64,000 nucleotides of DNA, from contig NZ_JACOFR010000004.1 in assembly GCF_019455385.1 (NCBI RefSeq), positions 248,001 through 312,000 on the forward strand. The letters run 5' to 3'. Under the pieces are notes generated by a model that was not told where the DNA came from, ran no database searches, and was given only the letters and a program-made list of their open reading frames with translations. A program made the translations under genes and the position numbers. This stretch comes from Bradyrhizobium sp. BR 10289. GTDB taxonomy: Bacteria > Pseudomonadota > Alphaproteobacteria > Rhizobiales > Xanthobacteraceae. Positions 37,766 to 47,930 of this stretch are shown in pieces (the first letter of the stretch is position 1; every line of letters begins with the position of its first letter).

Positions 37766-39339
37766 GGCTGCGTTCCTCCCATCTCCGCGGCCTCAGGCAC
37801 GCTGTTTCCATTGCTTCGTTCGTTGCGCATGATGGCGCGCATGATCTTCTCCTGCGTCGCGTCCGCGCCGTTGAACTCGCCGACGAAGGCGCCGTCGTTC
37901 ATGACGCAGATGCGGTCGCAGATGCCGAGCAGCTCGGGCATCTCCGAGGAGATCACCACGACGCCACGCCCGGCTTCCGCGAGCTCGTTGATGATACAGT
38001 AAATCTCGTATTTGGCACCGACGTCGATGCCCCGTGTCGGCTCGTCCAGGATCAAGACCTTGGGATCGGTCATCAGCCATTTCGACAGCACCACCTTCTG
38101 CTGGTTGCCGCCGGAGAGCTGGCCGGTCTCCTGATAGACGTCGGAACAGCGGATCCGCATGCGGTTGCGGTAGTCGCTGGCGACCTTCAGCTCGGCGATG
38201 TCGTCAATCACCCGGCGGGGCGCGACCTGATCGAGGCTCGCCAGCGTGATGTTCTTGCGGACATCGTCGGCGAGGATCAGGCCGAGCTGCTTGCGGTCCT
38301 CGGTGACATAGGCAAGGCCGGCGTCGATCGCGGCCGCAACGCTCGGCAGAATGATCTCATGGCCCTCGAGGCGGATATGGCCGCTGATATTGGTGCCCCA
38401 GGAGCGGCCGAATAGGCTCATGGCGAACTCGGTGCGGCCGGCGCCCATCAGCCCGGCGATGCCGACGACCTCGCCGCGCCTGACGCTGAAATTGACGTTC
38501 TTGATCACCTGCCGCTCGGGATGGATGGGGTGATAGACCGACCAGTTCGCGACGTCGAGCACGGGCTCGCCGACCGTCACGCTGCGCTCCGGGAAACGGT
38601 GCGCCATGTCGCGGTTGACCATGCTGCGGATGATGCGGTCTTCCTGGATCGGCTCGGCGTGGCAATCGATGCTGTCGACGGTGCGGCCGTCGCGCAGCAC
38701 GGTGATGTGGTCGGCGACCTTGGCGACCTCGTTGAGCTTGTGCGAGATCAGGATTGAGCCGATCCCCTGCGCGCGAAAGGCCATCAGGCGCTCGAGCAGC
38801 GCGGCGCTGTCGGCCTCGTTGAGGCTCGCGGTCGGCTCGTCCAGGATCAGCATGCGGACACGCTTGGAGAGCGCCTTGGCGATCTCGACGAGCTGCTGCT
38901 TGCCGACGCCGAGGTCCGTGATCAGGGTGTCAGGCGATTCCTTGAGGCCGACCTGCGCGAGCAGCTCGCGGGTGCGGCGGTAGACTTCATCGCGGTCGAT
39001 GACGCCAAGTCTTGACGGCGGATGCGACAGAAAAATGTTTTCGGCGATCGACATCAGCGGGATCAGCGCAAGTTCCTGATGGATGATGATGATGCCGAGC
39101 GCCTCGGAATCGTTGATGTCGCGGAAACGCCGCTCCTCGCCCTCGAAGACGATGGTGCCCTCATAGCTGCCGGCGGGATAGACGCCGCTGAGCACCTTCA
39201 TCAAGGTAGATTTTCCGGCGCCGTTCTCGCCGACGAGCGCGTGGATCTGGCCGGCGTGAACCGAGAAGTTGACGTCGCGCAGCGCCTGGACGCCGGCAAA
39301 GCTCTTGCTGACGTTGCGCATTTCAAGCATGGCGGTCAT
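37762..39339 (-). CDS. gguA: Multiple-monosaccharide ABC transporter ATP-binding protein (GguA/MmsA)
   Basis: 525 residues with two fused ABC domains as in the sugar CUT2 class. First domain: Walker A GENGAGKST, signature-like LGVGKQQLVEIAKAL, Walker B LILDEPTASL. Second domain: degenerate Walker A (GLMGAGRTE), signature LSGGNQQKVVLSKW, Walker B LILDEPTRGID. Cytoplasmic ATPase for the GguB channel. An in-frame ATG at 39330 is an alternative start. Confidence 0.95.
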   Translation of the reverse strand: MTAMLEMRNVSKSFAGVQALRDVNFSVHAGQIHALVGENGAGKSTLMKVLSGVYPAGSYEGTIVFEGEERRFRDINDSEALGIIIIHQELALIPLMSIAENIFLSHPPSRLGVIDRDEVYRRTRELLAQVGLKESPDTLITDLGVGKQQLVEIAKALSKRVRMLILDEPTASLNEADSAALLERLMAFRAQGIGSILISHKLNEVAKVADHITVLRDGRTVDSIDCHAEPIQEDRIIRSMVNRDMAHRFPERSVTVGEPVLDVANWSVYHPIHPERQVIKNVNFSVRRGEVVGIAGLMGAGRTEFAMSLFGRSWGTNISGHIRLEGHEIILPSVAAAIDAGLAYVTEDRKQLGLILADDVRKNITLASLDQVAPRRVIDDIAELKVASDYRNRMRIRCSDVYQETGQLSGGNQQKVVLSKWLMTDPKVLILDEPTRGIDVGAKYEIYCIINELAEAGRGVVVISSEMPELLGICDRICVMNDGAFVGEFNGADATQEKIMRAIMRNERSNGNSVPEAAEMGGTQP

Positions 39340-39368
39340 GGCGTTGGTGTCCCTTGGTCGCTGACTTC

Positions 39369-39497
39369 ACCTCACCCCGCTTGCGGGGAGAGGTCGATCG
39401 CGAAGCGATCGGGTGAGGGGGAGTCTCCGCGAGGGCCGCTGCCCGTTTTGAGAGAGCCCCTCACCCCGCCCTCTCCCCGCAAGCGCGGGGCGAGGGG
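39369..39497. repeat. Palindromic intergenic repeat, family B (copy 1)
   Basis: Two CCTCACCCCGC blocks, each with its own hairpin (CCCCGC-TTG-GCGGGG and CCCCGC-AAGC-GCGGGG), lie between the binding-protein and ATPase genes. Such elements between the first and second genes of importer operons often lower downstream expression or protect the upstream mRNA. A related copy is at 49380-49440. Confidence 0.75.
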
Positions 39498-39509
39498 GAC
39501 GAGAGAGTC

Positions 39510-40583
39510 TTACTGGAACTGCGACTTCTTGTAGTAGCCGCTGTCGACCAGAACCTTCTCCCAATTGTCCTTGTAGACCACGACCGGCTTCAGCAGATAG
39601 GACGGCACGATCTTGACGCCGTTCTCGTAGGTCTTGGTGTCGTTGACCGTGACCTGCTTGCCCGCGAGCGCGGCGTCGACCATGTCGGCGGTCACCTTGG
39701 CGAGATCGCGGGTGTCCTTGAAGATGGTCGAGTACTGATCGCCACGGAGCATCGCCTTGATCGAGGGCACCTCGGCATCCTGCCCTGAGATAACAGGCAT
39801 CGGCTGGTCGGCGCTGCCGTAGCCGACGCCCTTCAGCGAGGAGATGATGCCGATCGAGAGACCATCATAAGGCGACAGCACGGCATTGAGCTTCTTGTTG
39901 CCGTAATAGGCGCTGAGCAGGTTGTCCATGCGGGCCTGGGCAGTGGCGCCGTCCCAGCGCAGCGTCGCGACCTTGTCCATGCCCATCTGGCCGGAGACGA
40001 CGACGAGCTTGCCGCTGTCGATATAAGGCTTCAGCACGCTCATCGCGCCGTTGTAGAAGAAGTAGGCGTTGTTGTCGTCAGGCGAGCCGCCGAACAGCTC
40101 GATGTTGAACGGGCCCTTGCCGTCCTTGAGGCCGAGCCCCTGCACGATCGATTCCGCCTGGAGCACGCCGACCTGGAAATTATCGAAGGTGGCGTAGTAG
40201 TCTACGTTGGGCGTGCCGCGGATCAGACGGTCATAAGCGATCACGGTGATGCCTTTGGCCTTGGCCTGCTTGAGCACATCGGACAGCGTGGTGCCGTCGA
40301 TCGCGGCGATCACCAGCGCCTTGGCGCCCTTGGTCACCATGTTCTCGACCTGCGAAAGCTGGTTCGGGATGTCGTCTTCGGCATATTGCAGATCGGTGTT
40401 GTAGCCGCGCTCCTTCAGCACCTTCACCATGTTGTTGCCGTCGTCGATCCAGCGCGCCGAGGATTTGGTCGGCATGGCGATGCCGACGGTCGCCTTCTCC
40501 TGCGCGGAAGCCGGCGCGCCCACGATCAGCGCAGCGGCGCTTGCCAGGGCGAGTGCGAGGAATGTCGTCTTCAGTTTCAGCAT
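39510..40583 (-). CDS. chvE: Multiple-monosaccharide ABC transporter substrate-binding protein (ChvE)
   Basis: 357 residues. Sec signal peptide ending GAPASAQE; mature start [20 protein letters not shown] is highly typical of ChvE, followed by [29 protein letters not shown] and [15 protein letters not shown]. It binds galactose, glucose, arabinose, xylose and similar sugars in the periplasm; in Agrobacterium it also signals to VirA. Upstream end of the chvE-gguAB unit. Confidence 0.93.
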   Translation of the reverse strand: MLKLKTTFLALALASAAALIVGAPASAQEKATVGIAMPTKSSARWIDDGNNMVKVLKERGYNTDLQYAEDDIPNQLSQVENMVTKGAKALVIAAIDGTTLSDVLKQAKAKGITVIAYDRLIRGTPNVDYYATFDNFQVGVLQAESIVQGLGLKDGKGPFNIELFGGSPDDNNAYFFYNGAMSVLKPYIDSGKLVVVSGQMGMDKVATLRWDGATAQARMDNLLSAYYGNKKLNAVLSPYDGLSIGIISSLKGVGYGSADQPMPVISGQDAEVPSIKAMLRGDQYSTIFKDTRDLAKVTADMVDAALAGKQVTVNDTKTYENGVKIVPSYLLKPVVVYKDNWEKVLVDSGYYKKSQFQ

Positions 40584-40653
40584 GCTTCACTCCCTTTGGG
40601 TGTCAGACTGTTTTTGGTGTCGTCGAGAACTTCGGTGGGCTTCTTGGGATCTC

Positions 40654-41535
40654 CTATGCGAGCTTGACGTCGGGCTCCGCGCGACCGCGCGCGGAGGCCT
40701 CGAGCAGAAAGGTGCAGCCGGCTTGCGGATCGGCGGCGCGTGCCGCTGCGTCCATATCCTGCCAGGCCGAGGTGACGAGCAGGCGCGACAGCCCGGGGCC
40801 GACAAAAGCGGGGCAGCTCGCCTGCCTGGCCGGCACGCCGAGCGAGCGCAGCCGCTCGCCTTGCGGCGAGTAGACATCGATACGGCTGGCGCCCCAGCAG
40901 GCGTTCCAGATGTTCCCGTCTGCATCGCAGACCGAGCCGTCGAGGCCGCCGACGCCGCTGTGACGCAGCAGCACCTCCGGCTCGCCGCGCGGCAGGCCGG
41001 TGGCGGGGTTGAGCGGCACCGCATAGAGCACCGCGCGCGCGGTGTCGGTGAAATAGCCGATGGCGCCATCAGGCGAGAAGCAGATCGAATTGGGAATGCT
41101 GATACCGGGAAACAGCGTCGAGATCTTGCCGCGGTGGAACGCGTAGATCGCTCCTGCCCCGCGCTCGGCCTTCTTGCCCATGGTGCCGATCCAGAACGTG
41201 CCGGATTGATGCACGCGGCTATCGTTGGAGCGCGTCGCAGGATTGTCGGCTTCGAGCGGACAGAGCAACGTCATCGCCCCGTCGGCGAGTGTGCGGATGT
41301 AAAGACCATCCTCCGCCACGATCAACTGCCGCTCGGCATCGATGCGCCCGAGCGCGCTGGCCATCCGGCCGAGTGCGTGGACACGGATTCTGCCGCTGCC
41401 CAGATGTGCCTCGAACAGTTGTTCCTCACGAATGTCGAACCACCAGGCGGTATCGGTGGTCACATCATAGGTCGGCCCTTCTCCGAGATGACAGGGGTGG
41501 TCCGAAAGAACGGACGTCGCAACTTGCTCCGTCAT
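40654..41535 (-). CDS. SMP-30/gluconolactonase family protein (sugar lactonase)
   Basis: 293 residues from the ATG overlapping the stop of the aldose epimerase gene. Beta-propeller lactonase with metal ligands in CHLGEGPTYD (Glu), GIGTMGKK-like GTFWIGTMG (Asn region) and GLDGSVCDADGNIWNA (Asp). It would hydrolyse the aldonolactone made by the neighbouring sugar dehydrogenase in the cytoplasm. Co-transcribed with dehydrogenase and epimerase. Confidence 0.9.
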   Translation of the reverse strand: MTEQVATSVLSDHPCHLGEGPTYDVTTDTAWWFDIREEQLFEAHLGSGRIRVHALGRMASALGRIDAERQLIVAEDGLYIRTLADGAMTLLCPLEADNPATRSNDSRVHQSGTFWIGTMGKKAERGAGAIYAFHRGKISTLFPGISIPNSICFSPDGAIGYFTDTARAVLYAVPLNPATGLPRGEPEVLLRHSGVGGLDGSVCDADGNIWNACWGASRIDVYSPQGERLRSLGVPARQASCPAFVGPGLSRLLVTSAWQDMDAAARAADPQAGCTFLLEASARGRAEPDVKLA

Positions 41536-42608
41536 GGCGCCCTCGTTGCAAAGCGATAGACGGTGTGATGCCGATAGACGTTGCCGGGATCGAGGCGCGG
41601 GCTCGGGAAATCCGGCCGGTTCGGCGCATCGGGCCAGATGTGCGGCTCCAGGCACATCGCGTCCGACTGCCGGATCAGCTTGCCGCCCTTGCCCGACATG
41701 GTGCCGTCGAGATAGTTGCCGGAATAGACCTGGATGCCGGGCTGATCGGTGAACAGCTCCATCACGCGCCCCGCGCGCGGCGCCTCCAGCCGCGCGGCGA
41801 ACGCAAGCTTGCCACCGCGGCCGAGGCAATAGGTGTGGTCGTAGCCTTTGCCGTTGCGCAATTGCTCGTGGCTCTCGCGGATCCGCGCCCCGACCGCCCG
41901 GGCATCACGGAAGTCGAACGGGGTGCCGGCGACGCTGCGCGGCGGCTCCGGCAGCGGAATGGACGTGGGATCGACCCCGAGGAAATGCTCGGCCGCGACC
42001 GTCAGCCTGTGGTCGAGGATGGGCGTGCCTGATGTGGCGCCTTCCAGATTGAAGAAGCTGTGGTTGGTGAGGTTGACGATGGTCGGCCGGTCGGTCCGCG
42101 CTTCCATCTGCAGCGACAGCTCGGCCGGGCCGGTGACACGATAGGTCAGGCGCACGTCGAGCTTGCCGGGATAGTTCTCCTCGCCATGCGGGCTCGTATA
42201 AGTGAGCGTCACCGCGGGCTCGGTACTGTCGTCGATCTCGGCAATGTCCCAAAGCTTGCGGTCGAAACCGTCGAGGCCACCGTGCAGCGCATTCGGACCG
42301 TTGTTGACGGGAAGCTGAAACGCCTGCCCGTCGAGCGAGAACTGTCCCCTGGCGATGCGGTTGGCGTAACGACCGACGGTGGCGCCCAAGAACTTGCGTT
42401 CGGCGAGATAGCCGGCAAAGGCATCGTGGCCGAGCACGACATCGTCGTAGTTTCCCTTGGCGTCCGGCGCGATGAGCGCCTGGATCACGGCGCCGTGGGT
42501 GATGATGCGGGCCTCGAAGCCGCCCTCGCCGCGCAGCACGATGCGATCGACGTTGCGGCCGTCCGGCAGCGTTCCGAAAACGTCTTTTGTTATTTTTGAG
42601 CCGGCCAT
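41532..42608 (-). CDS. galM: Aldose 1-epimerase (galactose mutarotase)
   Basis: 358 residues from the ATG at 42608, two bases after the stop of the dehydrogenase gene. Family blocks visible: GRYANRIARGQFSLDG, NNGPNALHGGLDGFDRKLWD (catalytic His), LTNHSFFNLEG (second His) and the C-terminal VYSGNYLDGT followed by CLEPHIWPDAPN (Glu). It interconverts alpha and beta anomers, feeding the correct form to the dehydrogenase. Confidence 0.93.
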   Translation of the reverse strand: MAGSKITKDVFGTLPDGRNVDRIVLRGEGGFEARIITHGAVIQALIAPDAKGNYDDVVLGHDAFAGYLAERKFLGATVGRYANRIARGQFSLDGQAFQLPVNNGPNALHGGLDGFDRKLWDIAEIDDSTEPAVTLTYTSPHGEENYPGKLDVRLTYRVTGPAELSLQMEARTDRPTIVNLTNHSFFNLEGATSGTPILDHRLTVAAEHFLGVDPTSIPLPEPPRSVAGTPFDFRDARAVGARIRESHEQLRNGKGYDHTYCLGRGGKLAFAARLEAPRAGRVMELFTDQPGIQVYSGNYLDGTMSGKGGKLIRQSDAMCLEPHIWPDAPNRPDFPSPRLDPGNVYRHHTVYRFATRAP

Positions 42609-42610
42609 GT

Positions 42611-43537
42611 TCAATCCACGAAGGGTTCGACCAGAGTGCGCTTGCCGAGCAGGAAGGCGTCGGCAACGAGGCGCAACGGTGCCAGGTCGACATCGCTGGC
42701 GCCGGTTGCGGCGAGCTCGACGAAGCGCCGATACAGCTCGCGATATTCCTCATCGGGCGCCTCGGCAACAATTTTGCCGTCGACCGCCATGATCCGGCCG
42801 CCGCGAGACAACGTCATCTGCCCCTCGTCGGTTTCCGCGATGATATCCCAGCTCTGCGGCCCGGTCTGGCGGAAATCGAACTCGGCGGTGATGGGCAGGC
42901 CGCCGATGTCAGTCAGCGACAGATTGGCGGCGATTGGCGCCTGGCAATTGGCGGGAAAGGCCAGCTCGGCCGCAGTGACGAACACGGGCTCCGGCAGGAT
43001 GCGGGTCAGGATCGACAGCGCATTGATGCCGGGATCGAACACGCCAAGCCCGCCCGGCTCCCAGATCCAGGCCTGCCCCGGATGCCAGACGCGGACGTCT
43101 TCCTTCCAGGTGATGTGCACCGACTTGATCCGGCGCGTGGCAAGCCATGCGCGGGCCGGCTCGACTGCCGGCGCGTAGCGCGAATGCCAGGTCGCGAACA
43201 GCGTACGCCCAGCCTCCGCCGCCATCGCGATCAGCGGGTCCAGCTCGGCAACGCCGGTTCCGGGCGGCTTCTCCAGCATGACATGCTTGCCGGCTTTGAG
43301 CGCCGCGACGGCCTGGGCGCGCCGCACCTGCGGCGGGGTGCAGAGCGAGACGCCGTCGATCGGCGGTCCCTTCTCCAGCAGTTCCTCGATGGTGGCGAAG
43401 TGCGGCAGCTCCGGCAGCGAGGCGTTGCGGCTGGCGACGGCCGCGAGCCTTGCGCCCGGCACGGTGGCAATCGCTCCGACATGCTGATCCCTTGCGATCT
43501 TGCCGAAGCCGACGATGGCGATGCGAAGTTCGGTCAC
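42611..43537 (-). CDS. Gfo/Idh/MocA oxidoreductase, probable D-galactose (L-arabinose) 1-dehydrogenase
   Basis: 308 residues. N-terminal Rossmann motif IAIVGFGKIARDQHVGAI, and the family's EKPP motif in HVMLEKPPGTGVAELD (catalytic Lys). Motifs FATWHSRYAPAVEPAR and DPGINALSILTRI match NAD(P)-dependent galactose/arabinose 1-dehydrogenases. With the epimerase and lactonase next to it, it very likely starts an oxidative pentose/hexose route giving an aldonolactone. Confidence 0.88.
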   Translation of the reverse strand: MTELRIAIVGFGKIARDQHVGAIATVPGARLAAVASRNASLPELPHFATIEELLEKGPPIDGVSLCTPPQVRRAQAVAALKAGKHVMLEKPPGTGVAELDPLIAMAAEAGRTLFATWHSRYAPAVEPARAWLATRRIKSVHITWKEDVRVWHPGQAWIWEPGGLGVFDPGINALSILTRILPEPVFVTAAELAFPANCQAPIAANLSLTDIGGLPITAEFDFRQTGPQSWDIIAETDEGQMTLSRGGRIMAVDGKIVAEAPDEEYRELYRRFVELAATGASDVDLAPLRLVADAFLLGKRTLVEPFVD

Positions 43538-44310
43538 GCTTCTTCTCCGGTATCGGCAGACGGCAGCGGATCCGCGGGCGCGGTCTCGATCACCGTGCCC
43601 TCGTGGCGGCGCATGCCGTTATGAATGACATAGACCATCGCCTCGGACGCGGCGTCCGCATCGCCTTCCGCGATGGCATCGACGATCTTCTGGTGCCACA
43701 GCAGCACGGTATCGCGGTCTTCAGGCTCGACCGGGGCGCTGAGCAGGAACGAGGCGCGTAGCGCGGCCTCGATGACGTGACCGATCGAGCGCATGAACAG
43801 ATTGCCGGAGGCGCGTGCTACCGCAACGTGAAGCGCAAGATCGGCATCGGCAAAACCGACCGAGTCCGAGGCCTCACGTCGCAGCCGCTCCATGCTGCGG
43901 CGAAGCTCGGCGACGTCTTGGTCCGACCGCTGCGCCGCCGCGAGCATGGCCGCGCGCGGCTCTACCGCGAGACGGATCTCGGCGAGATCGTTGAGGAAGC
44001 GCTTGTCGATGCCGGCATCGAGATGCCAGGCCAGTACATCCGCGTCGAACATGTTCCAGGCGGCGCGCTCGCGCACGACGGTGCCGACGCGGGCCTTGGT
44101 GCTCAGAAGCCCCTTGGCGACCAGCGTCTTCACACTCTCGCGCAGCACCGGCCGCGACACGCCGAACATGGCGATCATCTCGGCATCGCCCGGCAGCCGC
44201 GTGCCTTCCGCATAGCGGCCGGCGATGATGTCGACGCCGATCGAACGGGCGACCTCCGCATGGTTTGAATGGGCCCGCCGGGTCGGAATGACGACGATCC
44301 GCGAGGTCAT
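43534..44310 (-). CDS. FadR-subfamily GntR transcriptional regulator
   Basis: 258 residues from the ATG that overlaps the stop of the permease gene. The winged HTH is GTRLPGDAEMIAMFGVSRPVL then VLRESVKTLVAKGLLSTKAR; the C-terminal FCD domain has metal-site positions in EIRLAVEPRAA, FHVAVARASGN-like LHVAVARASGN and LLWHQKIVDAI (His). It sits inside the sugar operon and probably controls it from the dyad at 49022-49040. Confidence 0.92.
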   Translation of the reverse strand: MTSRIVVIPTRRAHSNHAEVARSIGVDIIAGRYAEGTRLPGDAEMIAMFGVSRPVLRESVKTLVAKGLLSTKARVGTVVRERAAWNMFDADVLAWHLDAGIDKRFLNDLAEIRLAVEPRAAMLAAAQRSDQDVAELRRSMERLRREASDSVGFADADLALHVAVARASGNLFMRSIGHVIEAALRASFLLSAPVEPEDRDTVLLWHQKIVDAIAEGDADAASEAMVYVIHNGMRRHEGTVIETAPADPLPSADTGEEA

Positions 44311-45287
44311 GATGCGACTCCCGCGCTTTTCGTCACCGGCCGGCGCGCCAGCGCGACCAGTCCCTGCTGAAGTGCGATGAAGGCGAACAGCAGCACGCCG
44401 GTCGCGATCTTGGTCCACCAGCTCGACAGCGTGCCGTCGAAATTGATGTAGGTCTGGATCATGCCCTGGATCAGCACGCCGAGGAAGGTGCCGATCACCG
44501 AGCCTTGCCCGCCGGTGAGCAGCGTGCCGCCGATCACGACGGCGGCAATGCTGTCGAGCTCGACGCCGACGGCGGAGAGCGAATAACCGGCGCTGGTGTA
44601 GAACGAGAACACGATGCCGGCGATCCCCGCGAGCAGGCTCGACAGCATGTAGATCTTGATCGTCATCTTGCCGACGGCGACGCCCATCAGGCTTGCCGTG
44701 GTGCGGCTGCCGCCGAGCGCATAGACGTTGGCGCCGAACCGGGTGAGATGCAACAGCAAGGCCCCGCCGATGACGATGACGAGCATGATGATCGCGATCG
44801 CCGTCAGCCGTCCGCCGCCGGGCATGCGCAACGCGAAGTCGGAGACGGTTGAGTAAATCGGCGCGGTGATCGGCACAGATTCCGTCGAGAGCAGGAAGCT
44901 CGCGCCGCGCGCCAGGAACATGCCGGCCAGCGTCACGATGAAGGGCGGCAGGTCGAAGACGTGGATGACAGCGCCCATCGCCGCGCCGAAGGCTGCGGAG
45001 AGCACGAGGATGGCGAGGAAGGCAGCCAGCGGCGGCACGCCCCAGCGCTCGATGACGAGCGCGACGAAGACGGTGGTGAAGCCGATCACCGAGCCGACGG
45101 ACAGATCGATGCCGCCGGAGATGATGACGAAGGTCATGCCGACCGCGACGATGCCGAGGAAGGCGTTGTCGGTGAGGAGATTGCCGACCACGCGGGTGGA
45201 GGCGATGTTGGGGAACTGCACGGCACAGGCCGCGAAGCCCAGGACGAGCACGATCGCCGTGATCAGGACGGGCGGCAGGCCTTTCAT
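44307..45287 (-). CDS. yjfF: Sugar ABC transporter permease (YjfF-like)
   Basis: 326 residues from the ATG at 45287 overlapping the previous stop; nine to ten hydrophobic segments. Conserved blocks GGIDLSVGSVIGFTTVF, FDLPPFIVTLAGMFLARG and ELDSIAAVVIGGTLLTGGQGS. YjfF-type permeases pair with YtfT in the galactofuranose importer. Confidence 0.9.
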   Translation of the reverse strand: MKGLPPVLITAIVLVLGFAACAVQFPNIASTRVVGNLLTDNAFLGIVAVGMTFVIISGGIDLSVGSVIGFTTVFVALVIERWGVPPLAAFLAILVLSAAFGAAMGAVIHVFDLPPFIVTLAGMFLARGASFLLSTESVPITAPIYSTVSDFALRMPGGGRLTAIAIIMLVIVIGGALLLHLTRFGANVYALGGSRTTASLMGVAVGKMTIKIYMLSSLLAGIAGIVFSFYTSAGYSLSAVGVELDSIAAVVIGGTLLTGGQGSVIGTFLGVLIQGMIQTYINFDGTLSSWWTKIATGVLLFAFIALQQGLVALARRPVTKSAGVAS

Positions 45288-46276
45288 GGTTTCGTCCCCC
45301 GCAGCCGCGCCATGACACCGGCAAAGCCCGACAGCTTCGGCGATTGCAGCAGCAGCACCGCCAGCACGACCACCGCCTTGACCAGCAGGTTGAACTCCGG
45401 CGGATAGCCGGACAGCAAAATGCCGGTGTTCATGGTCTGGATGATCAGCGCACCCAGCACCGCAAGCACGAGGCTGAAACGCCCGCCGAACAGCGAAGTG
45501 CCGCCGATCACGACGGCGAGGATCGCGTCGAGCTCGAGCCATAGGCCGGCATTGTTGGCATCCGCGCCCATGATGTCGGCGGCCGCGATCACGCCTGCGA
45601 GCGCGGCGCAGACGCCGCACCAGACATAGACCGCCAAAATCATCGCGCGGGTGCCGACGCCGGCGAGCTCGCTTGCCCGCGCATTACCGCCGGTCGCCTC
45701 GATCAGGAGCCCGAGCGCGGAGCCGCGCACCACCGCGCCGGTGAGGATCAGCATGCCCAAAGCAATCACCACCGGCACCGGCAGGCCGAGCACCGAGCCA
45801 TTGCCGAGCCAGACGAGGTCGGGCGATGAGAACGTCACGATCCGGCCCTCGGTGATGAGCTGGGCGATGCCGCGCCCGGCGACCATCAGGATCAACGTGG
45901 CCACGATGGGCTGCATGCCGAGCACGGCGACGAGAAAGCCGTTCCACAGTCCGCAGACGAGGCCGGCGCCGAGCGCAGCGGCCAGCACCACAGGCAAGCC
46001 ATGGCTGTCGGCGAGGCTCGCCGCGATCGCGCCGCAGATGGCCATGACCGCGCCGACCGACAAATCGATGCCACGCGTCGCGATCACCAGCACCATGCCG
46101 AGCGAGAGCAGCGCCACCGGGGTGCCGCGATTGAGCACGTCGATCAGGCTGCCGAACAGCCGGCCGTCCTGGAGACGGAGATCGAAGAATTGCGGCGATA
46201 CCACGCGATCGACCGCGAGGATGACGATCAGCGCCAGGATCTGGGCAAGGCCGCGGCGCGGCAACAGCGCGGTCAT
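45284..46276 (-). CDS. ytfT: Sugar ABC transporter permease (YtfT-like)
   Basis: 330 residues, eight to ten hydrophobic segments. Conserved blocks TRGIDLSVGAVMAICGA, LGMQPIVATLILMVAGRGIAQ and ELDAILAVVIGGTSLFGGRFS. Together with YjfF it forms the channel; it overlaps the ATPase and YjfF genes by 4 bases each. Confidence 0.9.
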   Translation of the reverse strand: MTALLPRRGLAQILALIVILAVDRVVSPQFFDLRLQDGRLFGSLIDVLNRGTPVALLSLGMVLVIATRGIDLSVGAVMAICGAIAASLADSHGLPVVLAAALGAGLVCGLWNGFLVAVLGMQPIVATLILMVAGRGIAQLITEGRIVTFSSPDLVWLGNGSVLGLPVPVVIALGMLILTGAVVRGSALGLLIEATGGNARASELAGVGTRAMILAVYVWCGVCAALAGVIAAADIMGADANNAGLWLELDAILAVVIGGTSLFGGRFSLVLAVLGALIIQTMNTGILLSGYPPEFNLLVKAVVVLAVLLLQSPKLSGFAGVMARLRGTKP

Positions 46277-47817
46277 GTGTGGGCCTCGAGCGCAACAGCG
46301 ACGCTATCGGCGGCAATGGCGGCGAGAATGTTGCCGACGTCGATCGCCTCGCCCGCGAGCTCCTCGACATGGGCGCGGTCGCGCAGCACCACGACGCGAT
46401 CGGAATAGGTCACGATCTCGTCGAGCTCGGAGGAGATCACGAGCAGAGAAAGCCCGTCGTCGCAGAGCTCGCGGATCAGGCGGATGATCTCGGCATGCGC
46501 GCCGACATCGATGCCGCGGGTGGGTTCATCCAGAACGAGGAGCCGCGGCGAGGTCGCGAGCCAGCGCGCGAGCAGCACCTTTTGCTGGTTGCCGCCGGAG
46601 AGCAGGCCCACCGGGCGCTCGGGATCGGGCGGGCGAATGTCGAGCATCCTGATGTAGCGGCGCCCGATCTCGTCCTGCTCGCGGCGCGACAACGGACGAT
46701 GCAGGCCGCGTTTGGCCTGGAGCGCGAGCACGATGTTCTCGCGCACGGTCAGCTCGGCGACGATGCCGTCGGTCTTGCGCTCCTCCGGGCAATAGCCGAA
46801 GCCGTGCCGCACGCCGTCGCGCGGCGACTGCAGCCGCACGGCTGCGCCCTCCACCTTCGCTTGCCCGCGATCGGCCCGCTCGGCGCCGAACACCAGCCGC
46901 GCCGTCTCGGTGCGGCCCGAGCCGAGCAGCCCGGCGAGGCCCACGACCTCGCCGTGACGCAGTTCGAGATTGAACGGGGCGACATAGCTGGCCTTGCCGT
47001 AGTTCTCGAAGCTCGCGCAGACCTCGCGCGGCGGTCGTTCGCTCGCCGCCGCCCGTGCGCTGGTGGTTTCCGCCAGCTCGCGGCCGAGCATCATCCGGAT
47101 CAGTTCGATCCGCGGCAGCGAGGCGATCTCGCGCTCGCCGACCAGGCGGCCGTTGCGCAGCACCGTGATGCGGTCGGAGATCTCGTAGACCTGGTCGAGG
47201 AAATGGCTGACGAAGACAATGCCGATGCCGCGCTTCGCGAGCTGGCGCATGATGCGGAAGAGGATCTCGACCTCGTGGCGGTCGAGGCTCGCGGTCGGCT
47301 CGTCCAGGATCAGCACGCGCGCGGAAAGATCGACGGCGCGGGCGATGGCAGTGACATGCTGGATGGCCACCGAATAATCGCCAAGAGGAGCTGCGACGTC
47401 GATGTCGAGGCCGAAATCCGCGAGCAGCGCCTTGGCGCGGCGGCGCATCTCGCCTTCGCGCACGATGCCGAACCGCATCGGCTGGCGGTCGAGAAACAGG
47501 TTCTGCGCCACCGAGAGGTTCGGCAGCAGATTGACTTCCTGGTAGACCGTCGCGATGCCGGCCGAAAGCGCGGCCTTGGCCGAGCGCGGCGCGACGTCCT
47601 CGCCGCCGAGCCTGACGATGCCGGCATCGCGCGGGAAGACCCCGGTGACGACCTTGATCAGCGTGGATTTGCCGGCGCCATTCTCGCCGAGCAGTGCATG
47701 AATCTCGCCGGCGCGCAGCGTGAAGTCGACGTCCTGCAACGCGCGCACCGCACCGAAGCTCTTGCTGATCCCGCGCACCTCCAATAGCGGCGAAGCAGGA
47801 TCAAGGCCGTTCCCCAT
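46273..47817 (-). CDS. ytfR: Sugar ABC transporter ATP-binding protein (YtfR-like)
   Basis: 514 residues from the ATG at 47817 with GGGAG 10 bases upstream (an upstream start at 47859 would add 14 residues). Two ABC domains: GENGAGKST and LILDEPTASLDRHE in the first; GLLGSGRTE, LSGGNQQKVLLARW and LVLDEPTRGIDVG in the second. It is the duplicated ATPase of a CUT2 sugar importer. Confidence 0.93.
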   Translation of the reverse strand: MGNGLDPASPLLEVRGISKSFGAVRALQDVDFTLRAGEIHALLGENGAGKSTLIKVVTGVFPRDAGIVRLGGEDVAPRSAKAALSAGIATVYQEVNLLPNLSVAQNLFLDRQPMRFGIVREGEMRRRAKALLADFGLDIDVAAPLGDYSVAIQHVTAIARAVDLSARVLILDEPTASLDRHEVEILFRIMRQLAKRGIGIVFVSHFLDQVYEISDRITVLRNGRLVGEREIASLPRIELIRMMLGRELAETTSARAAASERPPREVCASFENYGKASYVAPFNLELRHGEVVGLAGLLGSGRTETARLVFGAERADRGQAKVEGAAVRLQSPRDGVRHGFGYCPEERKTDGIVAELTVRENIVLALQAKRGLHRPLSRREQDEIGRRYIRMLDIRPPDPERPVGLLSGGNQQKVLLARWLATSPRLLVLDEPTRGIDVGAHAEIIRLIRELCDDGLSLLVISSELDEIVTYSDRVVVLRDRAHVEELAGEAIDVGNILAAIAADSVAVALEAHT

Positions 47818-47930
47818 GGCAAATTTACTCCCACCGGTGCCCGCTTGTGATGCGGACACCCAGCCTATTCGGTCGCACGGCGGATTCGAAGCGCGCCGCC
47901 GGATGATTTATCGCAGCGGCGCTTACCGCC